From an uncultured beta proteobacterium (lineage in GTDB: Bacteria; Pseudomonadota; Gammaproteobacteria; Burkholderiales; Burkholderiaceae): DNA of 14,185 nucleotides. The DNA lies in contig CAJARE010000212.1 of assembly GCA_903944255.1 (NCBI GenBank), positions 1 through 14,185 of the forward strand, read 5' to 3'. Each line of letters starts with the position of its first letter. The stretch's first letter is position 1. Below, one piece after another: positions 1 to 7,060 of the stretch. The notes below the pieces were generated by a model. That model had not been told where the DNA came from, did no database searches, and saw nothing but the letters and a program-made list of their open reading frames with translations. The position numbers were made by a program, and so were the translations under genes.

Positions 1-69
1 AGAGAAGTCCATCATTTGATTGTAATAGCAGGAAAAACTGAAATCACACTTAAAACTTCCTGTGACTAA
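1..69 (+). CDS. Possible 3' end of an unidentified upstream gene
   Basis: The frame beginning at base 1 is open for 22 codons and ends at TAA (67-69). The peptide ends with AGKTEITLKTSCD. The alternating hydrophobic/polar pattern (ITLKTS) is reminiscent of beta-repeat tails such as those of Vgr-type proteins, but this is only a resemblance and I do not recognise the protein. An open run of 22 codons is common by chance, so this may be noncoding. The upstream sequence would decide it. Confidence 0.2.
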   Translation, partial: REVHHLIVIAGKTEITLKTSCD

Positions 70-83
70 AATACATTTTGAAT

Positions 84-119
84 AAGGCTGCAATGAAAGA
101 CCTTATGATTATTTTTTGA
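84..119 (+). promoter_or_regulatory. Leader of the TSUP gene: SD plus 8-codon frame ending at a T6 tract
   Basis: An AAGG Shine-Dalgarno-like element (84-87) precedes an ATG at 93, which opens a short frame (MKDLMIIF) stopping at TGA 117-119. That TGA overlaps the TTG (116-118) used as the start of the downstream permease frame. The junction is a run of six T residues (112-117). One extra T would fuse the two frames and give the permease a normal ATG start with an SD. The alternatives are a coupled leader peptide with reinitiation at TTG, slippage at the T-run, or a simple TTG start. Confidence 0.4.
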
Positions 120-907
120 TCGAGCCCCTTATCGAATTTTCAATTTTCATTTGGCCCTTGCTATTAGCGATGGCATTTTTTGCTGGCCTAGTAGATGCTG
201 TGGCCGGCGGCGGTGGCTTGATACAAGTCCCGGCTTTATTTGCTGCCTATCCCGATGCCTCCCCAGCGACCTTGCTAGGCACAAATAAAGTCTCTGCAGT
301 TGGCGGCACCTTAAATGCTGCGCGTCGATATTTGCGACATGTTTCCTTGCCATGGGCTGTTGTAGGCCCAGCCATCGTTGCCGGTTTTGTTGGCTCGCTT
401 CTAGGGGCAAATGCAGTGAGCAATTTTCCTGCTGAGCCATTGCGCAAGGCCTTGCCATTTGTTTTGTTATTTCTTTTGCTTTACACCTGGTTTCAGCCTT
501 CTTTAGGCAAGAGCCATGCACCTAAAGGGGTTGGTCGATATCAACAATTGAAGGGCGTCATACTGGGTTTGGTTATTGGCTTTTACGATGGGTTTTTTGG
601 TCCCGGAACAGGCAGCTTTTTTCTTTTTGGTTTTGTACGTTTTTTTGGCTTTGATTTTTTACATGCTTCTGCAGCAACCAAGCTAGTGAATGTTGCAACG
701 AATATGGCGGCAATTTTGATGTTGGCCAGCCTTGGACAAATTCATTGGCCCCTGGGCCTGGCAATGATGGTTGCTAATATTGTGGGAAGTCAGTTTGGCA
801 GCAGGCTTGCCATTAAGCATGGCAGTACTTTTGTACGAAAAGCTTTTCTACTGATTGTGAGCGTATTGATTCTTAAATCAGCTTGGAATGCATATTTTGT
901 CAATTAA
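116..907 (+). CDS. TSUP family (TauE/SafE) membrane permease
   Basis: This is a polytopic inner-membrane protein of the TSUP/TauE-SafE family (Pfam TauE type), whose members are associated with export or uptake of sulfite, sulfoacetate and other small organic anions; the substrate here cannot be assigned. The family's internal duplication is visible: a first glycine-rich motif GLVDAVAGGGGLIQVP at residues 24-39 and its second-half counterpart GFYDGFFGPGTGSFF at about 155-169, each next to hydrophobic segments. The length of 263 residues is normal. The TTG start at 116 has no SD directly before it; an ATG at residue 19 (170-172) would cut into the first membrane segment, so TTG, or a start at ATG 93 after frame correction, is more likely. 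The second half is rich in T-runs (T5 to T7 between 617 and 660), reflecting many Phe codons. It is separated from mnmG by 107 nt with a promoter, so it is probably a separate transcription unit. Confidence 0.85.
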   Translation: MIEPLIEFSIFIWPLLLAMAFFAGLVDAVAGGGGLIQVPALFAAYPDASPATLLGTNKVSAVGGTLNAARRYLRHVSLPWAVVGPAIVAGFVGSLLGANAVSNFPAEPLRKALPFVLLFLLLYTWFQPSLGKSHAPKGVGRYQQLKGVILGLVIGFYDGFFGPGTGSFFLFGFVRFFGFDFLHASAATKLVNVATNMAAILMLASLGQIHWPLGLAMMVANIVGSQFGSRLAIKHGSTFVRKAFLLIVSVLILKSAWNAYFVN

Positions 908-959
908 ATCAATGCCTTACATTTTATTAATGATGCTCTGAGTATTTTTGGCCCATTTT

Positions 960-975
960 TGTTTCACGTGAAACA
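960..975. promoter_or_regulatory. parS: parS centromere site 1 (intergenic)
   Basis: This is a perfect 16-bp palindrome, TGTTTCACGTGAAACA, identical to the consensus chromosomal parS bound by ParB/Spo0J. It lies in the gap upstream of mnmG and about 3.4 kb upstream of parB, its expected ligand. It overlaps the -35 region of the probable mnmG promoter, so ParB bound here could also affect transcription of the mnmG-rsmG-par run. Confidence 0.95.
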
Positions 976-991
976 AACAAAATGCTATGAT
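963..991 (+). promoter_or_regulatory. Probable sigma-70 promoter for mnmG
   Basis: The -35 element TTCACG (963-968, four of six matches) and the -10 element TATGAT (986-991, five of six) are separated by 17 bp. TGC just before the -10 makes it an extended -10 promoter. Transcription would start near 998, giving a leader of about 17 nt with GAGG (1005-1008) six bases before the mnmG ATG. The -35 lies wholly within parS. Confidence 0.6.
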
Positions 992-1014
992 CATCGCCCT
1001 ATCTGAGGCAAATC

Positions 1015-2934
1015 ATGCGTTATTCCAAAAGTTTCGATGTCATTGTTGTGGGAGGCGGTCATGCTGGGACAGAGGCTGCCCTTGCCTCAGCGCGCATGGG
1101 CTGCGATACGCTACTAATTACTCATAGTATCGAGAGTTTGGGCGCAATGAGTTGTAATCCTTCCATCGGCGGCATTGGCAAGGGGCACTTGGTTAAAGAG
1201 ATTGATGCAATGGGCGGCGCTATGGCGGCGGCCACCGATGAGGCTGGTATCCAGTTCCGCATTCTCAACTCTAGCAAGGGGCCCGCTGTTCGAGCAACCC
1301 GAGCCCAGGGCGATCGAATTCTATACAAGGCAGCCATACGTCGCCGCTTAGAAAATCAGCCTAACTTGAGCCTTTTCCAGGCTGCGGTAGATGATCTATT
1401 GGTAAATGGAGATCAGGTTCAGGGCGTCATTACCCAAATGGGTCTGGAGTTTATGGCCAAGAAAGTGGTTTTGACTGCCGGCACCTTTCTTGATGGAAAG
1501 ATTCACGTAGGTCTAAATAGTTATGCAGGTGGCCGCGCTGGCGACCCTGCCTCAGTTTCTTTGTCAGCCCGCCTAAAAGAGCTAATGCTCCCACAAGGAA
1601 GATTAAAGACAGGGACCCCCCCTCGTATTGATGGCCGCACGATTGATTTTTCCCTGATGCTCGAGCAGCCTGGAGACTTAGATCCTGTTCCTGTTTTTTC
1701 CTATTTGGGGCGCTCAGAGCAGCATCCTAGACAGGTTCCCTGCTGGATATCCCACACTAACGAAAAGACTCACGACATTATTCGTGGGGGCTTGGACCGC
1801 TCCCCGATGTATACAGGGCTAATCGAGGGTGTTGGCCCCCGCTATTGCCCATCTATTGAAGACAAGATCCATCGATTTGCCTCTAGAAATAGCCATCAGA
1901 TTTTTTTAGAGCCTGAAGGGCTGACGACAAATGAGTTTTATCCGAATGGAATTTCAACTAGCCTGCCGTTTGATATTCAGTGGGATTTGGTTCGAATCAA
2001 ACGCGGCTTAGAGGCTGCTGTCATTGTGCGACCTGGCTATGCGATTGAATACGATTTCTTTGATCCTCGCCAATTGCGTCATAGCCTTGAGACTAAGGCG
2101 ATCGCTGGCCTGTATTTTGCTGGTCAAATTAACGGAACAACAGGTTACGAAGAGGCCGCTGCCCAAGGAATGTTGGCCGGCATTAATGCAGGTTTAGCAG
2201 CAAAGGGCAAAGAGCCTTGGCTGCCCAAGCGCAGCGAGTCCTATATTGGTGTGTTGGTTGATGACTTGATTACTCGGGGTGTTCAAGAGCCCTACCGAAT
2301 GTTTACTAGCCGAGCCGAATATCGCCTTAGCTTGCGTGAGGATAACGCCGATATGCGTTTAACCACTATTGGGCGAGAGCTTGGGTTAGTTGATGACTAT
2401 CGCTGGGAAGTATTTTGTCGAAAACAAGAAGCTGTTTCACGTGAAACATCTCGCTTACAAGATATTTGGGTAGGACCAAAGCATGAAGCTGCTGCTATGG
2501 TTTCCCGGTTGTTGGGTCAAGACCTATCCCATGAATGTAACTTGACTGAGCTTTTAAGGCGTCCAGGCGTTACTTACGAGGCAATTACCGCTTTGGGTAA
2601 TGGTTTGTGGTCTCCCGGCACCCTTGATGAGGATTTAGGTCTGGCGACGCAAATTAGCGAGCAGGTTGAGATTTCGGTTAAATACCAAGGTTACATTGAT
2701 CGGCAGGCTGTTGAAATTGCTCGTCAGGAACATAACGAAGACTTCCCTCTCCCGGGGTCGCTCGACTATTCCCAGGTTCTCGGTCTATCTAAAGAGGTTC
2801 AACAAAAGCTGAATTTGCATAAACCAACAACCCTTGGGCAAGCAGGAAGAATTTCTGGGGTAACTCCAGCAGCCCTTTCTTTGCTCTTAGTGCATCTTAA
2901 AAAGGGTTTGGGGCGCACCCAAGAGACTGTATGA
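1015..2934 (+). CDS. mnmG: tRNA uridine-5-carboxymethylaminomethyl modification enzyme MnmG
   Basis: MnmG (GidA) is the FAD-dependent partner of MnmE. Together they install the (carboxymethyl)aminomethyl group at C5 of wobble uridine 34 in certain tRNAs, using methylenetetrahydrofolate. The dinucleotide-binding GGGHAG is at residues 13-18, with Cys47 in MSCNPSIGG. The first family signature GPRYCPSIEDK (274-284) contains Cys278, equivalent to the E. coli catalytic Cys277. The second signature, AGQINGTTGYEEAAAQG, begins at about residue 369. The C-terminal MnmE/tRNA-binding helical domain is present. The length of 639 residues is close to the 629 of E. coli. The ATG at 1015 has GAGG six bases upstream. 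Codons 473-478 (AVSRET) contain a perfect parS site. The stop overlaps the rsmG start as ATGA, so the two are translationally coupled. Confidence 0.98.
   Translation: MRYSKSFDVIVVGGGHAGTEAALASARMGCDTLLITHSIESLGAMSCNPSIGGIGKGHLVKEIDAMGGAMAAATDEAGIQFRILNSSKGPAVRATRAQGDRILYKAAIRRRLENQPNLSLFQAAVDDLLVNGDQVQGVITQMGLEFMAKKVVLTAGTFLDGKIHVGLNSYAGGRAGDPASVSLSARLKELMLPQGRLKTGTPPRIDGRTIDFSLMLEQPGDLDPVPVFSYLGRSEQHPRQVPCWISHTNEKTHDIIRGGLDRSPMYTGLIEGVGPRYCPSIEDKIHRFASRNSHQIFLEPEGLTTNEFYPNGISTSLPFDIQWDLVRIKRGLEAAVIVRPGYAIEYDFFDPRQLRHSLETKAIAGLYFAGQINGTTGYEEAAAQGMLAGINAGLAAKGKEPWLPKRSESYIGVLVDDLITRGVQEPYRMFTSRAEYRLSLREDNADMRLTTIGRELGLVDDYRWEVFCRKQEAVSRETSRLQDIWVGPKHEAAAMVSRLLGQDLSHECNLTELLRRPGVTYEAITALGNGLWSPGTLDEDLGLATQISEQVEISVKYQGYIDRQAVEIARQEHNEDFPLPGSLDYSQVLGLSKEVQQKLNLHKPTTLGQAGRISGVTPAALSLLLVHLKKGLGRTQETV
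2433..2448. promoter_or_regulatory. parS: parS centromere site 2 (inside mnmG)
   Basis: This is a second perfect 16-bp TGTTTCACGTGAAACA palindrome, identical to site 1 and 1473 bp downstream of it. It lies within mnmG codons 473-478, which read AVSRET. Chromosomal parS sites are known to lie inside reading frames in several bacteria. Two identical copies beside parAB indicate a real ParB loading zone rather than chance. Confidence 0.95.
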
Positions 2935-3599
2935 CCGAAGACTTGCTTGCGCTGGGAATTGAAGAGCTAGGCCTTAATTTAAGCGATGCCAATATAGCCG
3001 ATTTGGAGCTATTTTTACAAGAAATGGGGCGCTGGAATCAGGTCCACAACCTTACTTCAATCGAAGATGAAAAGGATTCCATTCGTTTGCATCTAATTGA
3101 TTCCATTGCAGTTTTGCCAGTTTTAAGGCATTTTTTAAAAGGCCCTAACCTTAGAATTGCCGACCTGGGCTCAGGCGGCGGCTTGCCTGCGATACCAATC
3201 GCAATTGTCCAGCCGCAATGGCATTTGACTTTGATTGAGGTAATCAGAAAAAAGACGGCATTTTTGAATCATGTTCGTGGCAAGCTCAAGCTGAAGAATA
3301 TTGAGGTGCTTAGTGAAAGAGTGGAAAATGTTGCGTTGCAGCAATCAGGCCAGTTTGATGCCGTTATTTCTCGTGCATTTACTAACTTAGCACGGTTTTT
3401 AGAGCTTTCTTTGCCGCTGCTTAAGCCTGGAGGCTTAGTCTTTGCAATGAAATCTAAGCGTGCCGATGAAGAAATGGCGAACGTTTCTAAGGATGATTGG
3501 CAGTTGTTAGCCGATGAAGCTTTGTTTATTCCCAGCATGTCTATCGAGCGCCGTCTTTTAGTGTTGACCCCCATAAAAGCCCCCCTCCCCACCCCTTAA
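2931..3599 (+). CDS. rsmG: 16S rRNA (guanine-N7)-methyltransferase RsmG
   Basis: RsmG (GidB) uses S-adenosylmethionine to make 7-methylguanosine at G527 (E. coli numbering) in the 530 loop of 16S rRNA; loss of this methylation gives low-level streptomycin resistance in several bacteria. The SAM-binding loop DLGSGGGLP is at residues 78-86 in a class I methyltransferase fold. HNLTS (about residues 39-43) and SRAF are conserved family segments. The length of 222 residues is slightly above the 207 of E. coli. The ATG shares bases with the mnmG stop (ATGA), as is common for this pair. The last codons are very C-rich and encode a Pro-rich tail (KAPLPTP), probably beyond the folded domain. Confidence 0.97.
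   Translation: MTEDLLALGIEELGLNLSDANIADLELFLQEMGRWNQVHNLTSIEDEKDSIRLHLIDSIAVLPVLRHFLKGPNLRIADLGSGGGLPAIPIAIVQPQWHLTLIEVIRKKTAFLNHVRGKLKLKNIEVLSERVENVALQQSGQFDAVISRAFTNLARFLELSLPLLKPGGLVFAMKSKRADEEMANVSKDDWQLLADEALFIPSMSIERRLLVLTPIKAPLPTP
3568..3595 (-). other. Putative G-quadruplex motif at the rsmG/parA junction
   Basis: On the + strand there are C-runs of 5, 6, 4 and 4 bases (3568-3572, 3580-3585, 3587-3590, 3592-3595) separated by 7, 1 and 1 bases. Read on the - strand this is four G-runs of at least four with loops of 1, 1 and 7, which meets the canonical G-quadruplex pattern. The G-rich strand is the transcription template; the transcript itself is C-rich. It covers the last rsmG codons and ends 23 bases before the parA ATG. 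Confidence 0.55.
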
Positions 3600-3618
3600 G
3601 CAAAACTACAAAGCAGCT

Positions 3619-4389
3619 ATGGCAAAAATATTCTGTATCGCAAATCAAAAAGGCGGCGTTGGTAAAACGACTACAGCCGTCAATTTGGCCGCAGGCTTAG
3701 CGGGATTGAAGCAGCGAGTGTTGTTAGTGGATTTAGATCCACAAGGCAATGCAACGATGGGATCGGGGATTGAAAAAGCCGATTTAAACAACACCGTATA
3801 TCAGGTATTAATTGGTATGGCTACCATCATGGATTGCGCGCAGCGTTGTGAAAGCGCAGGGTATGACGTGCTGCCGGCAAATCGTGATTTAGCTGGCGCT
3901 GAAATTGAGTTGGTTGATATTGATGCGCGTGAATCGCGTTTGAAAGATGCGCTTGCACTTGTGGACAATAACTACGATTTTATTTTGATTGATTGCCCTC
4001 CCGCATTATCCTTATTAACGCTGAATGGATTGTGTGCGGCTAATGGCGTCATTGTTCCAATGCAGTGCGAATATTTTGCATTGGAGGGCTTGTCTGATTT
4101 GGTCAACACAATCAAACAAGTGCATGCAAATTTAAATTCTGATTTAGCCATCATTGGCCTGTTGCGCGTGATGTTTGATTCACGCATGACTTTGCAACAG
4201 CAAGTTTCAGATCAACTGCTAGAACATTTTGGCAATAAAGTATTCAAGACCATTATTCCTCGCAATGTGCGATTGGCAGAGGCCCCATCCTATGGGCTTC
4301 CTGGGGTAGCTTTTGACAAAACCTCTCGTGGCGCAAAAGCCTATTTAGAGTTCGGCGCTGAAATGATCGAACGTATTCAGCAGATGTAA
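3619..4389 (+). CDS. parA: Chromosome partition ATPase ParA (Soj)
   Basis: This is a deviant-Walker ATPase that binds nucleoid DNA non-specifically in its ATP-bound dimeric state and moves ParB-parS complexes, thereby segregating the origin region. The Walker A motif KGGVGKTT is at residues 11-18, including the signature lysine of the family. Walker A' (LLVDLDPQGNATMG) is near residues 35-48, and a Walker B-type LIDCPP lies near residues 122-127. At 256 residues, and with no N-terminal helix-turn-helix, it is the chromosomal type Ib-like ParA/Soj rather than a plasmid repressor-type ParA. The start follows rsmG by 19 nt with no good SD (only AAGCAGCT upstream), so translation may depend on ribosomes arriving from rsmG. 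Confidence 0.96.
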   Translation: MAKIFCIANQKGGVGKTTTAVNLAAGLAGLKQRVLLVDLDPQGNATMGSGIEKADLNNTVYQVLIGMATIMDCAQRCESAGYDVLPANRDLAGAEIELVDIDARESRLKDALALVDNNYDFILIDCPPALSLLTLNGLCAANGVIVPMQCEYFALEGLSDLVNTIKQVHANLNSDLAIIGLLRVMFDSRMTLQQQVSDQLLEHFGNKVFKTIIPRNVRLAEAPSYGLPGVAFDKTSRGAKAYLEFGAEMIERIQQM

Positions 4390-4411
4390 TTTCTAGGAAG
4401 ATTAAAAGACC

Positions 4412-5302
4412 ATGGTTGCAATTAAGAAAAAAGGTTTGGGCAGAGGCTTAGAAGCGCTGCTTGGAGAAAAAACGCAGAACGAAGGTTCTTCGGCCACTAT
4501 AAATCGTTTACCTCTGACGGCATTGCAGGCAGGCAAATATCAGCCGCGCCAAAAAATGGAAACAGGCGCATTGCAAGAGTTGGCCGAAAGCATTCGCGAA
4601 CAAGGCGTAATGCAGCCCCTTTTGGTGCGTTTAGTTTCTCCTGGTAAATATGAAATTATTGCTGGCGAACGTCGCTTTCGTGCAGCTTCTATTGCTGGGC
4701 TTAAGGAGGTTCCAGTTTTAGTTTCTGGGGCAGATGATCAAGCCGCAGCAGCGATGGCTTTAGTTGAAAATATGCAGCGAGAGGACTTGAATCCACTCGA
4801 AGAATCTCAGGGTTTAGCAAGACTGATCGAAGAGTTTGGATTTACGCATGAGCGGGCAGCAAAGGCAGTAGGTAAATCTAGGAGCGCCATCACCAATTTA
4901 TTGCGCTTAGCTCAACTGGCAAAGCCTGTTCAGGCGATGCTGTTGGCGGGAGATATTGATATGGGGCATGCTCGTGCCTTACTGCCTTTGCCGGGAGCCA
5001 GTCAGGTTGCGTTGGCCCAAAAAATTGCCTCTCAGGGGCTTTCGGTGCGCGAAGCCGAAAGAATGTCAGCTGCTTTGGCTATTGCTGGGGGCCAAATTGG
5101 CGATAAAAAGGCTAAAAGTTCTACTGCTAGTGGTGGGGGTCGTGACCCAGATACGCGCCGTCTAGCACAGGAGATGGCGGATTTAATAGGGCTAAACGTG
5201 CTATTTAAGTTTAAAGGCAAGGGCGGAGAGGTTCGAATTGGCTTTAGCCAGTTTGACGAGCTCGATTCCTTATTAAAAAAGTTGGGTATTGCCGCTGATT
5301 AG
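4412..5302 (+). CDS. parB: Chromosome partition protein ParB (Spo0J)
   Basis: ParB is the CTP-dependent DNA clamp that loads at parS and spreads along neighbouring DNA. The N-terminal basic segment GLGRGLEALLGE (about residues 8-19) is the usual ParA-stimulating region. The CTP-binding/box motif GERRFRAA is at residues 85-92, followed by ENMQRED near 126-132. The helix-turn-helix (GFTHERAAKAVGKSRSAITNLLRL) begins at about residue 143 and reads parS. A Gly/Ser/Lys-rich linker near 225-245 leads to the C-terminal dimerisation domain. The length of 296 residues is typical. The ATG at 4412 has AGGAAG (4395-4400) eleven bases upstream, which is rather far. Two perfect parS sites in this window are its expected targets. 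Confidence 0.97.
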   Translation: MVAIKKKGLGRGLEALLGEKTQNEGSSATINRLPLTALQAGKYQPRQKMETGALQELAESIREQGVMQPLLVRLVSPGKYEIIAGERRFRAASIAGLKEVPVLVSGADDQAAAAMALVENMQREDLNPLEESQGLARLIEEFGFTHERAAKAVGKSRSAITNLLRLAQLAKPVQAMLLAGDIDMGHARALLPLPGASQVALAQKIASQGLSVREAERMSAALAIAGGQIGDKKAKSSTASGGGRDPDTRRLAQEMADLIGLNVLFKFKGKGGEVRIGFSQFDELDSLLKKLGIAAD

Positions 5303-5323
5303 CAAACCCCTTCTTTTCATGAA

Positions 5324-5821
5324 ATGGATGATGTGAAAAAAGAACCATCAACGGGCCTTCGTGAGTGGGTTGAAAATGACAATGACTCCTATAAAACCTT
5401 CAGCAAGGAGGAGATGGATGCATTGCGCAAAGCAAAACCACGAAATTTTGCTTCAATTAATTCATGGTGGGTTGTTCTAAGTCAGGTAGCGATCACCCTA
5501 GTAATTGCTAGCATTTGCTTCATTTTTTTTGATCAAGCTAACAGAAGCGTTTATACTTATTCGGCTTTAGTAGGCGGTTTGATCGGATTTTTGCCTTCCG
5601 CGTTGTTTTTGATGCGCATAGAGGCGGCAAAAAAGAGTGTCAAGTCCAGCCCCGGCGGCTTTTTGGCGGCAGTGGTTTCTGGTGAATTTATTAAAATCCT
5701 AGCAACTATCGTTTTGTTCATAGGCTTTGCCCTAAAGCAGCCTGATTTGAAGTGGATCCCGTTGCTTGTAACTTATTTGGCCACGCTCAAGTGTTATCTG
5801 TTGGCGTGGTTTTGGAAGTAA
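5324..5821 (+). CDS. atpI: F1Fo ATP synthase subunit I (AtpI), c-ring assembly factor
   Basis: AtpI is a small membrane protein encoded at the head of atp operons; it is reported to aid c-ring assembly and is not part of the finished enzyme. The protein has a hydrophilic acidic N-terminus (about 1-45) and four hydrophobic segments (about 47-67, 75-95, 110-135 and 140-163), matching the ATP-synt_I family topology. Identification rests on this topology and on its place directly before atpB. At 165 residues it is longer than the E. coli protein (about 126-130). The ATG at 5324 has no SD, whereas AAGGAGG (5405-5411) sits just before Met31 (5414). A start at Met31 would give 135 residues, but the spacing there is very short, and an acidic N-terminal region is, as I recall, usual in betaproteobacterial homologues. 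Confidence 0.85.
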   Translation: MDDVKKEPSTGLREWVENDNDSYKTFSKEEMDALRKAKPRNFASINSWWVVLSQVAITLVIASICFIFFDQANRSVYTYSALVGGLIGFLPSALFLMRIEAAKKSVKSSPGGFLAAVVSGEFIKILATIVLFIGFALKQPDLKWIPLLVTYLATLKCYLLAWFWK

Positions 5822-5852
5822 CAAGAAGCAAATAAACAAGGACAAGTAAGAG

Positions 5853-6740
5853 ATGTCTAGCGAAGTTAACGCAGCAGCAGCAGGCCCTAACGCGGCTAGT
5901 GAGCCGCTTACACCCACCGCTTATATTGCAGAGCATTTGCAAAACCTCAATAATATTGGGGGGCCACAGTCATCCATTATTGACTTCAGCGTTATTCATT
6001 TCGACACTATGTTTTGGACCACCCTCATGGGCTTGGTTACAGTGCTTTTATTGGTGATTGCTGCTCGCAGAGCTTCGCCTGGTGTCCCTGGCCGCTTCCA
6101 ATGCTTAGTTGAAATGCTTGTTGAGATGGTTGAGACTCAATCTAAGGGAATTGTTCATGGCGACAGATCCTATATTGCCCCTTTAGCGCTTTTTGTGTTT
6201 TGCTGGATTATTTTGCTAAACACGCTTGATTTGGTTCCTGTCGATTGGGTCTTAGGCGTTAATCACTTTATTGAAGGTTTTGGGGTGCACGTCCCGCACC
6301 ACAAGATTGTTCCCACTACCGATTTAAATGCCACTCTTGGATTGTCCTTTTCAGTCTTGTTGCTTGTTTTCTTTTACAGCTTCAAGGTAAAAGGCTTTGG
6401 CGGATTTATGCACGAGCTGGTCTCAGCGCCGTTCGGAGCGAAGTGGTACTTGGCACCCTTTAACCTGGTTTTAAACATTATTGAATATGTTGCCAAAGGC
6501 GTTTCTTTGGGAATGCGATTATTTGGAAATATGTATGCTGGAGAGTTAATCTTTTTATTGATTGCTCTTTTAGGAAGTATCTGGACTTTTAATTTGGATT
6601 TATCGATGCTCGGTTTTGTAGGCAATGTGCTTGCTGGATCTGCATGGGCAATATTCCATATTTTGGTCATTTTGTTACAAGCTTTTATTTTCATGATACT
6701 GACTTTGGTCTACATTGGCCAAGCTCATAGTCACCATTAA
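5853..6740 (+). CDS. atpB: ATP synthase Fo subunit a
   Basis: Subunit a forms the two proton half-channels beside the c-ring. The essential arginine is visible at about residue 222 in SLGMRLFGNMYAGELIF, equivalent to E. coli Arg210. Other conserved parts are LNTLDLVPVDW in an early helix, PTTDLNATLGLS, and a C-terminal helix ending near YIGQAHSHH. The length of 295 residues exceeds the 271 of E. coli, mainly because of an Ala-rich N-terminus (residues 1-20). The ATG has AAGGA (5838-5842) ten bases upstream and lies 31 nt after atpI. Confidence 0.98.
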   Translation: MSSEVNAAAAGPNAASEPLTPTAYIAEHLQNLNNIGGPQSSIIDFSVIHFDTMFWTTLMGLVTVLLLVIAARRASPGVPGRFQCLVEMLVEMVETQSKGIVHGDRSYIAPLALFVFCWIILLNTLDLVPVDWVLGVNHFIEGFGVHVPHHKIVPTTDLNATLGLSFSVLLLVFFYSFKVKGFGGFMHELVSAPFGAKWYLAPFNLVLNIIEYVAKGVSLGMRLFGNMYAGELIFLLIALLGSIWTFNLDLSMLGFVGNVLAGSAWAIFHILVILLQAFIFMILTLVYIGQAHSHH

Positions 6741-6782
6741 CCTTTTTATTTTTAACCTCACCTTCAATACTTAGGAGTAAAC

Positions 6783-7049
6783 ATGCAAGCATTCTTAGCC
6801 AACATTCAAGGACTAACCGCCATTGGTATCGGCCTTATCATCGGCCTCGGCGCATTAGGAGCCTGTTTGGGCATTGGCCTCATGGGCGGCAAGTTCATTG
6901 AGGGCGCCGCTCGTCAACCTGAACTCATCAACGAATTGCAAACCAAAATGTTCCTTTTGGCTGGTTTGATCGATGCTGCGTTCTTGATCGGCGTTGGTGT
7001 TGCAATGTTGTTTGCTTTTGCAAACCCACTGCTCGCAGTTATTAAGTAA
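6783..7049 (+). CDS. atpE: ATP synthase Fo subunit c
   Basis: This is the ring-forming proteolipid: a hairpin of two membrane helices. The first helix has the glycine repeat GIGLIIGLGALGACLGIGLMGG (residues 15-36), and the polar loop contains RQP (44-46), which contacts subunits gamma and epsilon. The ion-binding carboxylate is Asp64 in GLIDAAF. Asp followed by Ala, with no Gln/Glu/Ser-Thr sodium ligand set, points to proton coupling. It has 88 residues (79 in E. coli). It has the clearest SD among the neighbouring Fo genes (AGGAG, 6773-6777, five bases before ATG), in keeping with the high copy number needed for the ring. A 22-bp palindrome follows the stop. Confidence 0.98.
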   Translation: MQAFLANIQGLTAIGIGLIIGLGALGACLGIGLMGGKFIEGAARQPELINELQTKMFLLAGLIDAAFLIGVGVAMLFAFANPLLAVIK

Positions 7050-7060
7050 TTGTTTTGGCG

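Noticed and set aside
44..72. Promoter for the TSUP gene with -10 TAAAAT at 67-72
   Set aside because: The -10 is fair, but the sequence 17 bp upstream (TCACAC) is a poor -35 and there is no extended -10, so the call is not supportable.
4956..5165. Overlapping + strand frame inside parB
   Set aside because: It is an out-of-frame shadow of the ParB linker and helical region, with no own SD and low-complexity Leu/Val/Arg sequence.
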